Assembly (NCBI GenBank): GCA_033558025.1
Contig: JAUCEF010000007.1
Span: forward strand, 6,696,001 to 6,760,000
Reading direction: 5' to 3'
Source of the DNA: Phytophthora sp. 'mugwort'
Taxonomy: Eukaryota > Oomycota > Peronosporomycetes > Peronosporales > Peronosporaceae
DNA length: 64,000 bases
Under the pieces are notes generated by a model. That model did not search any database and was not told where the DNA came from. It saw only the letters and a program-made list of their open reading frames with translations. Made by a program: the position numbers and the translations under genes. Of this stretch, positions 11,723-22,800 are shown piece by piece. Within the stretch, counting starts at the first letter, position 1. Each line of letters begins with the position of its first letter.

Positions 11723-12652
11723 CTGAAAATAATTATTCCGCGCTACGATTAGCGAGGGGATTATTGTAGTCTACCTATTAAAAATGCGTGCGCTTCAAGT
11801 GATCAGTGCGCAGGTGAATATAAGATAGATTATGGCGAGTGATATGAGCTTTACCACAATTTGGAGCCCTGAAGGAGGGGAATGGTCGGTAGCACAAAAA
11901 ATACGCTAGGATAGGGTAACCGACTGCATACATCTAAAACTCATACTAGGTCTGGATCATGCCTCCATCGCACTTATCTTAGTCTACGCGACAAAACTGT
12001 TAGGCTGTCGTAAGACATAAAATCTTGCGTGACAATAACGTTTACCATAATTTGCAAGCGGCAGATTTATACTTCCGGGTCTTACCGCATTAATATATAG
12101 TTCTAGCTTTCCAGCCAACTGAAATTTCAAATCGATGGGACGATCGCGATTTAATGACCTGGAGACAAGTTTATTAATAATGCTTCCGGGTGCTGTCGTG
12201 TTAGAATTCCAGGAGCGCAATCGGATGGGACGATCGCGACATATGGTGCATGTATATCTCCTTTACGTTTGCAGGGGGTAAAAGGCGTGATCATGCCAAT
12301 ACAAATGACAACTCCCGGCAAGTGTGACAGAAGGGGTGGTGGATATATTTGATTCACGGACCCATCATTGGAATCGACAAGTGCCATCAATGGGATAGTT
12401 GGATAAAACACATCCGGTCCGCTGACGCGTTCACTTGTGCGCATGGTCCGCGCTTGTGTAGCCGCTGCTCGGAACCATGGTACATGTCGATAATGGTAAC
12501 AGACAAACTGCACAAAAACATATAGCCGGGTGAAAATCTTCTAAGACTCAATCGGTCAATGGGTCTGCTTCGAGCGAACTTCCGGGCCTGGAAGCAATAA
12601 TTAAGTCATATGTGGGTACTTAACGTATCAAAGTGACAGATGCGAATACCAT
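11723..12652. other. Shared arm sequence without a recognised gene
   Basis: This stretch lies between the DIRS element and the Gypsy 5' LTR and is nearly identical, reversed, to 28475-29385. The longest frame (12151-12513, minus, 120 codons) is fully conserved in the right arm, but that follows from recent duplication and is not evidence of coding. A 9-bp segment (CATAATTTG near 12047) is present here and absent from the right arm. Confidence 0.6.
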
Positions 12653-13010
12653 TGTAACGGGTTACATGAAGAGTACCAAGCCACTCTTCAGAATGGTGTA
12701 CCCCAGGTACCCCTAGTGATGTACCGAACATCACTATGACGTCAATGCAATCACTTCACGGATGGGTACCACACATATGGTACAAGGGACCTCATAGCCA
12801 CCCCATAGGATAACATCTAGATAACATCTAGGATACTTTATAGGTGACTTACAGTTAATGTGTAGACGCATTAAGGATATCACCTAGATTTCAGTCTTAT
12901 CTACCTACGGTCCCCTCGGACCAGGGACTTGCGAGCGGCCGTTCACGGAGGGTTTGTATACTCTCCTGAATCACACTTCCTGTGCGCAAGGTGTCATGTT
13001 CCCCGTCACA
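12653..13010 (+). repeat. Gypsy copy 1 5' LTR with hairpin string
   Basis: 358 bp, starting TGTAACGG and ending CGTCACA. Its first 141 bp holds successive perfect inverted repeats: TGTAAC/GTTACA (12653-12666), TGAAGAGT/ACTCTTCA (12667-12690), GTACC/GGTAC (12698-12710), GTGATGT/ACATCAC (12716-12734), the palindrome TGACGTCA (12737-12744) and GTACCA/TGGTAC (12776-12793). No tRNA-type primer-binding site starting TGG follows the LTR directly. Confidence 0.9.
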
Positions 13011-13133
13011 CTTGATAGCACATGCAGTCAATCCACGCCGCGGGTTACTACCTGAAACTTCTGAGGTCCTAGCAACATGGACCGGAATGAGCTTCCACAT
13101 TTGGACGACTCACAGTTTTAGTCCGTTCGTAAC

Positions 13134-14092
13134 ATGACTGGCATGGATGCCTTGCTCAACTGGGCGTCGTCAACGAAAGCTGAGCAGGTCGAGCGCATGA
13201 GCGCGCCCGGCATGTACGAGCGGGGACTCATCGAACATGTTCGGAGCAACCTGCAGGTTCCGGCCGCAGAACCGAAACCGGTCTACCCCAAGCCGTTGGG
13301 GCTGAAGGTAACCCGTTGAGGCTGAAGGTGACCCGTACGAGGGGAATAAAGGTGAAAACCTTCACTTCTGGGTGCGAGAAGTAGAGCTCGCAATGGATGC
13401 GGCTCTCACCTCTTTCGAGCACATCCGAGTGGCTTTCGCCCTCTTCAACCTCAGCGGTCGTGCTAATAGTTGGGCGTATACGCGAGAAGCGGCAACACCT
13501 GGATGCTTCGCTTCCTGGGCTCAGCTGTGTGAGCAGCTTAGAGCCGCATTCCTCCGGCGAACTACGAGTACCGCCAGCGGTCACGCTTCTGTCATGTAAA
13601 CAGGGAAGGCGTGAGCTGCACGAGTACATCCAGGAGATGCGGGAGTTAACCGCATCTATCGTGGGAGCCCCACTCCATGAACACATCGAGGTGACGGTGT
13701 CCATGGATGGCTTAAAAGTATGCCCGGCCCGCACCCAGCTGTTTCAGGTGCAGGCCATTACTTTGGAAGAGGCGTCCAAGTCTCCCTCCAAGAGGAATAC
13801 AGTCACCGCCAGGAGCGCACGCCGGCGGCGACGTGGCCACGGCAGCGACACCAAGTCGCGGGACCCCCCTAGCGGGCCAGTTCCCATGGAACTTGGGCTC
13901 GCCGAGCAGCATGATATTCGCTGCTACAGCTGTGGTAAGCTAGGGCACATGGCACGTGCCTGTCCTGCGGGGGGGGGGGACAACGAAAGCGTTTCGCTTC
14001 CAAGCCCATTGCGCTTAAGGGTCGCTGGCAAAGGCCGCGATCCCACGGTCAGGGGAACGCAGGACACCAGTAGGGTCGTGGTGCTCTACTGA
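13134..14092 (+). pseudogene. Gypsy copy 1 gag remnant
   Basis: A short N-terminal frame stops at 13319, right after a tandem duplication of GGCTGAAGGT(A/G)ACCCGT. The capsid-like core continues at 13372-13599 (WVREVELAMDAALTSFEHI, then SGRANSWAYT), and after a +1 shift 13397-14092 gives the C-terminal part with the CCHC knuckle CYSCGKLGHMARAC (about 13922-13963). An 11-nt G run follows the knuckle. Gag would form the particle and bind RNA, but this copy cannot make an intact one. Confidence 0.85.
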
Positions 14093-14229
14093 GGAAGGTA
14101 TAAGTCTCATGAGCGGTGCGCAGGTGGCGCGCACCATGGAGATTTAGCCCTTGAGAGTCTTTGCACTCCTCCCGAATCGATGAAGGACAGCTTTGGGCTG
14201 CTAGTAGTACACGTATGTGTGTGGGGATA

Positions 14230-16570
14230 TACCCATCCCTCTGAGTTTTAATAGACTCCGGGGCGCCGAGAATTTCGCACGCCGCCAGACTGTTGCGGAG
14301 AACAGCAACAAGTTGGCCGATGCTTTACGAGAAAGCAAAGACAACGGGACAGTATCGGTACAACTGGCCGAGGGAACGGTTATTATCGTTACCAAGATCC
14401 ATGTGGATCTGGCTGTGAAGTTTGAACATTCGACAGCATGGAAAAGTTTACTGTGAGTCATGTTCCGGACAAGGCTTCAAGAGTGTCAGTGTCAGGAGGC
14501 ACCGACCAGGAAGGTAACCAAGGTCCACACCTGGTCACGAGACTGAAACTGGCGAGGAAGACGCGGGAGGTGCTTTCTGTGTGGGTAACCATGTTCCACA
14601 CCAGACCTGAAATCAAGAAGAAGCGGCGAGATGCTCTTCTTGTGTGGGTAGTCATGTTCCGCACGAAGTCCTACAGGCTTTGGACTTCGTCAATGGGACT
14701 TCCACAGACGTGGGCAACGAGGTAACACGTCACAGTCGCCGTCGACGACATAGTCGGCACGGCTAGTCGAGTCTGAAGTCACTTCAGACTGGGGTCGCCT
14801 CAAGCGACTCGGAACCCAGGGCCCGGGTTCCCCGACGCGGCCAGTCGAAGGGTGTGATCGCATCTTTGACGGTGAGTCCGGCAATCGGGTCAAGGCAGGC
14901 GGTTTCGAGCTACAGCCGCTGCCCGAGGTGTCAGAACTTCTGAACCTCGAAGAGTTGGCACCGACAAATTTCGTGGCCAACCTGAAGGTTAGGGAGATCG
15001 TGGAGGTGGTACTCTTGAAGCAAGAGGCCACTCCTGAGCATCCTGGAGGCATTCTCCTCCCAGCGTGTGTCGCGCTTGGGTTCTGAGATTATCAAGAACC
15101 TGAAGGATCCCGTGTATCATTTGACGAAGGAGTTCCAGGACGTGGTGCCCAATGATTTACCGTCTCAACTCCCACCGGATCGTGGGATCAGGCACGAGAT
15201 CGATCTCGTGGCGGGCACAAAGTATTGTCTTACCAAGCAATGGCCACCGCCTAGGGAGCAATACGAGGTTGTTGATGCCTTCTTCGTCGCTAAGGCCAAG
15301 GCAGGCATGGTGCAGAAATCGAAATCCCCGTACTTGACGCCAACCTGCTGCGTTCGAAAGCCGAATGGAAAGTGGTACGTGGTTCATGCTTTCAGCAAGC
15401 TGAACACCGCGACGATGCCGGCCCAGACACTCACCCCGAAGAAGGATGTGTTGTTGAACAACATGGGCGGGTGCGAGTTGTACAGCGTCCTGGACCTGGT
15501 GGACGGATACTACCAGATCCTGGCGCGCAAGAGCGACATCCCGCTCACCGCACTGAGCAACCCGAGCGGTATGCTCTGGGATTCGTTGGTGATGTTACAG
15601 GGCCTGTCTAATGCCCCGCGACATGCAATCGCTTGGCCACACAGTTTTAGACCACTGCGTGCGTATACACAGTCGTGCTTCGACGGCATATTCGTCCAGA
15701 GCCCTGCCGAAAGAGGCAAGACGGCTATGTAGGCGCATTTGGAGCACCTCCGTCGAGGTGTTGGAAGTCATGAGAGCGAACAAGCGCTATGCCAACATCG
15801 ACAAGTGCGTCTTCCCGGCGCAAGAGATCGAAGTTCTGGGTTGCTTCGTTAGCAACGTCGGCGTTCCAGCCGACCCAGAGAAGGCCAAGGCCATTTCGGC
15901 TTAACCAACGCCAAGGTCCCAGAAGGACCTGAGGAAGTGGCTGGGCATGGCCAACTACCTCCATAAGTACAGCGAAGGGTACGTGGGCCTGGATAGACTC
16001 TTGTCGGAACTTCCAAAGAAGGATACCGACTGGAACTGAGAGCGTGAGCACCAGGAAGCCTTTGACAAGGTCAAGGCATGCCTTCAGAAGGCGTCTGTCC
16101 TGGCACTGCCGGACGAGACGAAGCCGGTTAGCGTCGTCTGCGACGCATCCACATGAACGAGTGATTTCGTTTCAGTCCATGCAGCTCAATGCTGCCGAAC
16201 AAAGCACCGCGTTCATGACAAGGAGCTGCTTGCCATGAAGCCCTTGTCAAATTCCGGGTGCACCTCCTGGGCTCACAGCCCCTTATGATCTACACAGATC
16301 ACGCATCCTTGCAGACGACGACAAATTCGGCCCATCTCCCCAAACGGATGGCGAGATGGATCTCCTTCTTCGCGGAATAGAACTTCCGCGTCGAGTACAA
16401 GCCTGGCAAGCTCAACGTGCTTTCCGATGCGTTGTCACGCAGGTCGGACTTGCTGGTCGTGGAGGCCATTGTCACCCAGGACAAGGGAGACTTGTCCGAG
16501 ACCTCCTCATAGTCCACGGGAAGCTTAGGGACGTCCAAACGCGGTCTAGGCGCCTTGGGAGTCACCTTGT
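14230..16570 (+). pseudogene. Gypsy copy 1 protease, RT and RNase H remnant
   Basis: The aspartic protease active site reads VLIDSGA near 14245-14265, followed by a frameshift. RT is continuous at 15067-15732: HEIDLVAGTKYC, KSPYLTPTCCVRKPNGKW, LDLVDGYYQI and a catalytic motif CFDGIFV in which the second Asp is Gly. RNase H follows in pieces (15610-16570), including LGCFVSNVGV, CDAST and YTDHA near 16290. The chain ends with VEYKPGKLNVLSDALSRR near 16400-16440. All parts are in the usual Gypsy order and all are interrupted. Confidence 0.88.
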
Positions 16571-16914
16571 ATGCCACCTTGATGGATCCCTTAGAAGCAG
16601 AGTCTTTACTTTAGTAGGATCCCTTAGAAGCAGAGTCTTTACCAGACGGCTTAGAAATCTTAGCCTGCTGCTTGGAAGCAACAGGCTTGGCAGGCGCTTT
16701 CGCATCGCTGACAGACCGAGTATTGGTCATGCTTGAGGTTGACGTGGAGGACGAGAAGAAGAGAGTACGTGGAAGTACTCGAAGCTCAAACGGACATGGC
16801 CAGCTGCGGAATCTACCCGCATCGGAGCCGGTGTATTTCGACTTGGAGAGTGAAAGGCGGCGACTTCCTTCCACTCGTCCTGGATGATCGGTAAACCGAA
16901 CCTAAGTGGGGGGA
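16571..16914. other. Tail between Gypsy RNase H and 3' LTR
   Basis: The integrase expected here is missing. A 26-bp segment (GGATCCCTTAGAAGCAGAGT and 6 more bases) occurs twice in tandem at about 16583-16640. The minus strand has an 87-codon frame (16611-16874) rich in Lys, Ser, Ala and Pro (KAPAKPVASKQQAKISKPSG), resembling histone H1-like tails in composition only. Its conservation in copy 2 reflects recent duplication. Confidence 0.5.
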
Positions 16915-17276
16915 TGTAACGGACACATGAAGAGTGCCAAGTCACTCTTCAGAATGGTGTACCCAAGTACCTAAGTGATGTAGCGAACATCACTATGACG
17001 TCACGGTAATGACGTCACGGATGTGTACCACACATATGGTACAAAAGCCCTCAGCACCACCTTATAGGATAACAGCTAGGCTACTTTAAGGTGACTTACA
17101 CCTAGTATCTATACGCATTAATACGGAGATCACCTATATACATATTATAAATATATTCAGCTTTATCTACCAATTTTGTAACAGACCAGTGATTTGTGAG
17201 CTGCCGTTCCCTGAGAGTTTGTATACTCTCTGGAAGTCACACTTCCTGTGCACAAGGTGTTGTGTTCCTCGTCACA
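16915..17276 (+). repeat. Gypsy copy 1 3' LTR
   Basis: 362 bp, begins TGTAACGG right after the polypurine tract and ends CGTCACA. It differs widely from its 5' partner, so the insertion is old. The inner hairpin stems are kept although their loops changed. It has two TGACGTCA palindromes (near 16996 and 17010) where the 5' LTR has one. Confidence 0.9.
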
Positions 17277-17429
17277 GTTATTCTCTGTTGATAAACCAAA
17301 TTGTCGGCGTCGGTACCGCTTAACGCACTTATGCATGCGTCATCAACAACACAAGCGGTAATTAACAAATTAACAGCCGCAGCTCGGTGCGCTGCACAAG
17401 ACCAAGGACGTCTCGCTCCAGCAAGAACG

Positions 17430-17866
17430 GTCAAGATGACGACTAAGGGCGCCGAAGTCCTCCTCGAACTCGGAAAATATTTCCACTTGGAGTGCAACAT
17501 GCGCATAGCGCTGGTCTGGTAGGGTCTGCTCGCGAATGTGGAGTCGTCAAGCCGGAGAGCGAGATCTCGGAGGATTGGCTCAAGAACGACGCGAAGGCGT
17601 TGGACACATAGTGCAAGAACTTCAGCACCAGGCGAAGATCCGTCCCGCAACGCTATCATGCAGGCGTGGTAACGCTTCGAGGGTTTTACAGCCATACCAT
17701 ACCCCTCAGCCGCGTGACGATGACACACCACCTCCATGATTCAAGATGAAGGACGGCGCGGACATGGCATCTGGACACTTTCGACGAGCTCGTTGTTGCC
17801 CTGAAGACGCTGGGAGAGCCGGACGCCGAAGCACGACAGCTCGTGGTAACGGAAGATTATATTATA
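17430..17866 (+). pseudogene. Copia element B gag, first part
   Basis: Several frames together give a Ty1/Copia gag: KYFHLECNMRIAL (about 17475-17515), VKPESEISEDWLKNDAKALD (17545-17605), LRGFYSHTIPLSRVTMTHHL (17680-17735) and LDTFDELVVALKTLGEP (17775-17825). It stops at DYIIDRIQ (17855-17880), where the MULE terminal repeat begins; the rest of gag resumes at 19826. No Copia 5' LTR is recognisable in 17277-17430. Confidence 0.8.
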
Positions 17867-18017
17867 GATCGTATCCAGAACTGATCTAGTTGAGGATCAG
17901 GACTATGGATCTGAAATCTAAAGTGATCACTCCATAAGTAAATCTGCAAAGGTAAATAGAGCTGTAATGGGGAAGTTGCTGCATTATGGGGCTGTGCTAG
18001 TAGCTAGCTATCACGAC

Positions 18018-19208
18018 CTAAACTGCGGCATTTGTGATCGATCCAGAGTCGGTGGCGGGCCAAGCAATCATCTCGACATCGCTCTCGATACCAGCAGGAA
18101 TATCGATGGGATCAGGAAGCTGGATACGCTCGCGAGGAGTTCTAGCGGTACGACCGCGAGGAATTTCGGCAACACGGTGCACGTACTCTTGTGAAATTGT
18201 CTTGATCACCGTCACGAAAGTTGCCATCGAGGGATGCGGCGTAGGAAATCTACTGTTTAACTCACGGTTAAACCGTTCGAGGTATTGTTCGTTCTGGCGA
18301 TCAGCTCGTTGTCCTGTCCGAAGACGCTCCAGACGTCGATCGTGTACTGCTCGAGCCACGTTCGCTCAAAATAACCCCAAAATCCCCCCACTTATCTACC
18401 GAGTAGGTCACTCCAGCTTCAGCACAGCGTTGCTTTATCTCACGTGTTTCCCACTTGATGCCATTTTCGACTTTATCAGGCTCAATAACCGTCAGAATGT
18501 CCAACACACCACGCGTCATAGCAATTAGACATTCATCCTCCGGTATAGCGAAATGCTTCATCGCCCGCCGAAGTGCCTGTTTCAAATGAAACAGGCACCC
18601 CAAAACAATTGCGTTCAGGAACTGCGTTTGTTGATAGTCCATCAAAGCATTCTCGAAGTCACAGACAATTTCGGCGGGGTCAATCTGCTGGTCTGTTGCT
18701 TGAACAAGAAGTGGATCATATCCCAATAGCTATCTGCGGTTCGTGAGGTACTTAAAACGTAAAATACAGGAACGAAGACCCCTGATGCGCGATCGGGCAC
18801 CATGAACACAACGCATTGCGCGTAGCCACTTGGGACACAGCGGAAAGTACCGTCGACGAATAGCGTCGTTCCATGATAACGTAGGAGCGAGACCAGAGCA
18901 GGGTGCGCCCAACCGAAAATGCGCGTAGGCTTGTTCAATCTATCACGGTTTGGTGTAATGCAGTGAAATTGAAAAAAGGACACAGCTTCATCCAGCGCAA
19001 GTGAGAGCGGTGGGATCTTTATTTAATCGTGGACATTGCCGGAATAATACTGGTTCCTTGAATGGTGCACGCGTCGAATTACTTGCTGCTCCGATAGACT
19101 GCGAATGAAAGCGGGGTTGTCATCTGAGTAGTACCGATGCCGTAGTTCATCCCATACACGACGCACAAGCCATGCAACGTGCTCAATCGCTAAAAGATAG
19201 TTTGCCAT
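18018..19208 (-). pseudogene. MULE-1 Mutator-like transposase remnant
   Basis: Read on the minus strand, an N-terminal part (19023-19208) with EQQVIRRVHHSRNQYYSGN is followed by the catalytic domain. 18642-18983 contains FGWAHPALVSLL and LFVDGTFRCVP (first Asp); 18301-18726 contains VCDFENALMD (second Asp) and GCLFHLKQALRR; then EQYLERFNRELNSRFP (likely Glu region) lies near 18240-18290. The order and spacing fit MULE transposases. At least two frameshifts separate the parts, so it is inactive. It is clearly related to MULE-2 at 51.5-53.0 kb. Confidence 0.85.
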
Positions 19209-19237
19209 TCATTTCAGCTTCAACGTTGATGATAGAG

Positions 19238-19707
19238 CTAGTTACCATTGTGTCGCGACACGTGTGTGTCCGTACACGAGAGTAACCCATGGACGCGATT
19301 GTAGATTCCATTTTGCCGCGCAGCCCGTCCGAAACTTAGAGCACCAATAAACAATTTTCCATTAAGAAACCCAAGCCTGAGTGTATTTGTACCCTTCGAA
19401 GTACAAGTGGCACGCTCCGCATGTTTTGGTGCGTTGCTTGCGCCTTCTCCGCCTTGTGTAACCATCTCTTCCGCTTGCTCGTTGCCAGTATCTGCTCCAG
19501 TCTCCATCGATCCTGCATCGTCTTCAACTCGAGGACGCCCTCGCTCTCTGCAGCACTTTCAGGGCTGCCATCCGACGATATGGCACCAGTCGACTCCTCC
19601 TCCAGATCCTCCTCGCGCTCCGCCTCGCCGGGGGCACCAACGTCCGCTTCCAGCATTCCGTTGAGGCCCTTGATGCAACTTCCCAACTGACTGAGCTCTC
19701 TACACAC
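19238..19707 (-). other. MULE-1 upstream ORF region, acidic
   Basis: Overlapping minus-strand frames (19336-19707 and 19238-19507) encode an acidic segment (EAEREEDLEEESTG) then a basic one (TSKRKRWLHKAEKAQ). They lie inside the MULE, upstream of the transposase. No domain is recognised; they could be a linker or N-terminal extension of the transposase. Confidence 0.3.
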
Positions 19708-19825
19708 CAGTGAAACACCTTACGTTTCAGATCCTTGCTCAGATCTTCCCTGCGGCATCTACCTGATCATAAAACCGATCAGTTCCGTATACGATCCATT
19801 TGGGATGTAACCGTGGTAAGCTTCC

Positions 19826-22800
19826 GAGTTGATCTCGTCCATCGTCGAAAATGCGAACGAGATCACGCTGATAGAAGTCACGGAGAATCTCCTGACGGCG
19901 TATTATCGACGGTTGGAGAAGAAGGATATGGCTACAGAAACGGGCGTTCAAAGCGTATGAATGCTGGACGGTTCAAGGGCCGCAAATGTAACGGTCACAA
20001 GTGAAATGGCCCGCGGAAGAACGGCGGTTGCTTCTGTGGCGCGTGCTTTAAGTGCAACCATCCGTGGACATGAAGCGGGACTTCCCCGGACGCAACGGTG
20101 TCACCACGGACGACGGCTTATTTGCAGTTCGTGGGGGACGGTCTTCTACGTGGCTTATCGACAGCGGGGCGACGGCGCACATTACTACGGGCCGCTGGAC
20201 TCGGGCAATGACGTCATGATTGTGGATGGAAAGATGTTTCGGGTGATGGAACGTGGAACGGTACGGCTGCCTGGTCTAGACGGTATTCAGATCACGATGA
20301 AGATGCACAACCCGGACCTGACAGACTGCTATTATCTGTGGGAAGTTTTCCGTGCGTGACCCATACGCGGCGTTGTAGCGTTCTTCATGCGTCATCTAGG
20401 GCAAGACAACGCGGTCGCGATCGGAAGAAGGTCGCCACATCGTATCTGGTGGACTGCCATCAGGAGGGAGCACAGTTTGCGGAGCACGCTCGGCTTGACA
20501 ATGAGTGTATACTCGTATGGAACGCCCAGGTAAGAACGGTCTGACAAGGCCACAGCGTGCTACGAACGGTATGCCAGTTGCCAAGCACCGTGTCGAGACG
20601 CCGTGTGGTTGCTGCAAGCAGACAATCACACCGTTCCCGTCGAGGGAGCTGGTGAAGCCTTCGCCTATGTTAGAACTTATACACACGTATTTAATTTGCC
20701 CGATGCAAACGCCTTAAGGGAGGTGCTAAGTACGTACTAAACGTTTTGGACGACTTCTCAAGGTTAGTCATAACGTACTTCATGAAGAACAATAGTGAGG
20801 TGGCCAGCAAGGAATCCAATACGTCCTATGAAAACAAAACGGGTAGAGCGCTAGACATGTGTGCGTTCGGGCAATGGAGCATAATTTCGTTAGTAACACG
20901 GTCGTAGAGGTGTGCACCGGACCGGTACCATGCGCCAGCACACGGTGCCGTACAGTCCGTAACAGAACGGAGTTGCGGGACGCATGGATCATACGGCCAT
21001 CAAGAAAGCACGGAGCATGCTATATTCCAAGAGAGTGTTTACGGAATGGTGACTGAGCAGAAAGTACTGCAGTGTACCTAATCAACCGTTCAAGGAATAC
21101 AAGCACTCGGATAATTACCATTCGATTTGGGTTTCAAGATGAAGCCCAAGGTGGACCACTTTATTTTTTTGCGTGTTTGGTTCGAAGGTCTACGCTCACA
21201 TTGGTGATGCGAACAGGACGAAACTCGAGCCTAAGAGCTTCAGGGAAATGTTTCTCGGGTACGATGAGAACGTCAAATCATAGCGTTTGATTGGCTTGGA
21301 TTCGTCCAAGATCAATGTGTCAATTTCGGTGAAGCTGAACGAGCTGCGGTTGGCGGTATATACGACACGCAGCATGGAAAAGTAATCTATGTGCTCAAGG
21401 ACGGTGATGGTGCAAGCGTTCCTGCGCAGGTGGAACACGATCCGGCCATGAGCGAACCCATGGAAGCTGCGGAGGAACCCGTCCGGGATGTGGAAATAAG
21501 AGACGTGGAAGATGAGCAACACCCAATAGTACCCCAGCTACCACCGCCGGAGTCAGTTACAAGTGAGCTGGAGCTGACGGCGTACCATCCTCTACCGCAT
21601 GTGTTCGACCGCATAGTATACCTAAAGACAACAAAAAATCTGGCCGAGAGTTGGCAGTCCAACTGCCGCGTAGTGGCCTCGCATACGCGCAGGCAGTCGA
21701 GGAAGATGAGGAAGAGGAAGGAGCAGTTCTCGGATCTCAGTCAAAACTGGAATGCTTTCATCGTTAGATCTTATCTTTCTCCGCGCAGTCTCGCATGCGC
21801 AACGTGCCGTGCATGCGGAGGAAAAACCTTGGACATGCAAACGCATCATCAACCGCCACCCCCCCCCCCCCCCCCCGTTGAACTCACGTACCCCAAGTTG
21901 TTGGTACGTGGTTCGTCTTGTCTCCCATTAGCCCTCTGGTCTGAGCGTGAATGATAATGTTGTACTGCTATCTGCAGCATTGCCCGCTGCCTATGCAGCT
22001 TTCTATTAATTCCGTCCTGAAACGGAATGGTCAATACAGTCATGAGAATCAATGCTTTTACTGGAGGACAGTCTGGACGCCGATGCCAAGAGACGTCAGA
22101 TGGAAGTTACGGTCCACCGGCTCTAAAACGGGCCAGAATCGATGAGGATGGTTTCATTGTTGAGGCGATGATTACGTATGCTGCAAGCGTCCTCAGTTCG
22201 ACTGATCCACCGGCCGCATACGCGCAGGCAATGGCACTGCTGCAATAGACGCCACGTTGCTACGTATGGACGGAACAGTACGTGGGCACTTGTCCCATTA
22301 TGGTCAAACAAGTCCAATTTGGCTACCGTTGGTATTGCGAAGAAGCGCGATGAGCAAGGTTATGTGGTCCAATACAAGGCACGGTTGGTTACGAAACGCT
22401 ACAAGCACAAATTCTGGGTGGACTTCTTTGGAAAAACTAAACGTACTTTCCTACATGATTCAACTCGGGTCGTAATGGGAGATGTGGGACGGATGACGGT
22501 ATCATGTGACAATTGAACACGGACACAGCGTTCCTTAACAGTGACCTGACGGGCCGGGTTCACATGGAGGTCCCGTGTGGCATTGCGGACGCTAGCAATC
22601 AGGTGTGCCGCCTAAGCAAGGTCATCTACGGTTAAACAGGTTTTAAGACGGAGAACAGTACCATCAATCGTGTGTTCTTCAGAAGCTGTGGAGCGGATCA
22701 ATGCTTTTACATCAAGCGTTCCCAGAGCGGTTTCCTGTACGTATGCCTGTACGCCGATGGTATGCTCATTGCAGATAAGACAAGTGGTGAGATCTGGTAA

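Larger units (their letters stand above)
4182..17276 (+). repeat. Left arm of a large inverted duplication
   Basis: The segment is homologous, in reverse complement, to 23918-30300. The outer edge is near GATCGCGTGTTGG at 4182, matching the right arm near 30300. The inner edge is the last base of the Gypsy 3' LTR at 17276. Three blocks in this arm have no counterpart in the other arm: 4403-5409, about 5436-6050 and 6686-11722. Without them the arm is about 6.4 kb. From about 11780 to 17276 the arms are nearly identical; from 4182 to 6685 they are clearly diverged, with many substitutions and small indels. Shared frameshifts within the Gypsy element show that this is a segmental duplication and not two separate transpositions. 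Confidence 0.85.
12653..17276 (+). mobile_element. Gypsy LTR retrotransposon, copy 1, without integrase
   Basis: The 5' LTR (12653-13010) and 3' LTR (16915-17276) bracket 3904 bp of internal sequence holding gag, protease, RT and RNase H in Gypsy order. A polypurine tract (AAGTGGGGGGA) sits directly before the 3' LTR. After RNase H (LSDALSRR near 16430) only about 480 bp remain, so the integrase has been lost. RT carries FDG instead of FDD, and there are many frameshifts. No matching 5-bp target duplication flanks the element (ACCAT on the left, GTTAT on the right). Copy 2 at 23918-28474 carries the same lesions. Confidence 0.92.
17867..19797 (-). mobile_element. MULE-1 DNA transposon inserted in Copia B gag
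   Basis: Imperfect terminal inverted repeats of about 35-45 bp are visible: the left end reads GATCGTATCCAGAACTGATC, and the right end reads GATCAGTTCCGTATACGATC, its near-complement; GATCAG occurs again further in on each side. The element splits the Copia B gag between DYIIDRIQ and SELISSIVEN. A clean 9-bp target duplication was not found. It encodes a degenerate Mutator-like transposase on the minus strand. Confidence 0.7.

Noticed and set aside
17237..17737. 166-codon minus-strand frame
   Set aside because: It lies antisense to recognisable Copia gag and carries no domain.
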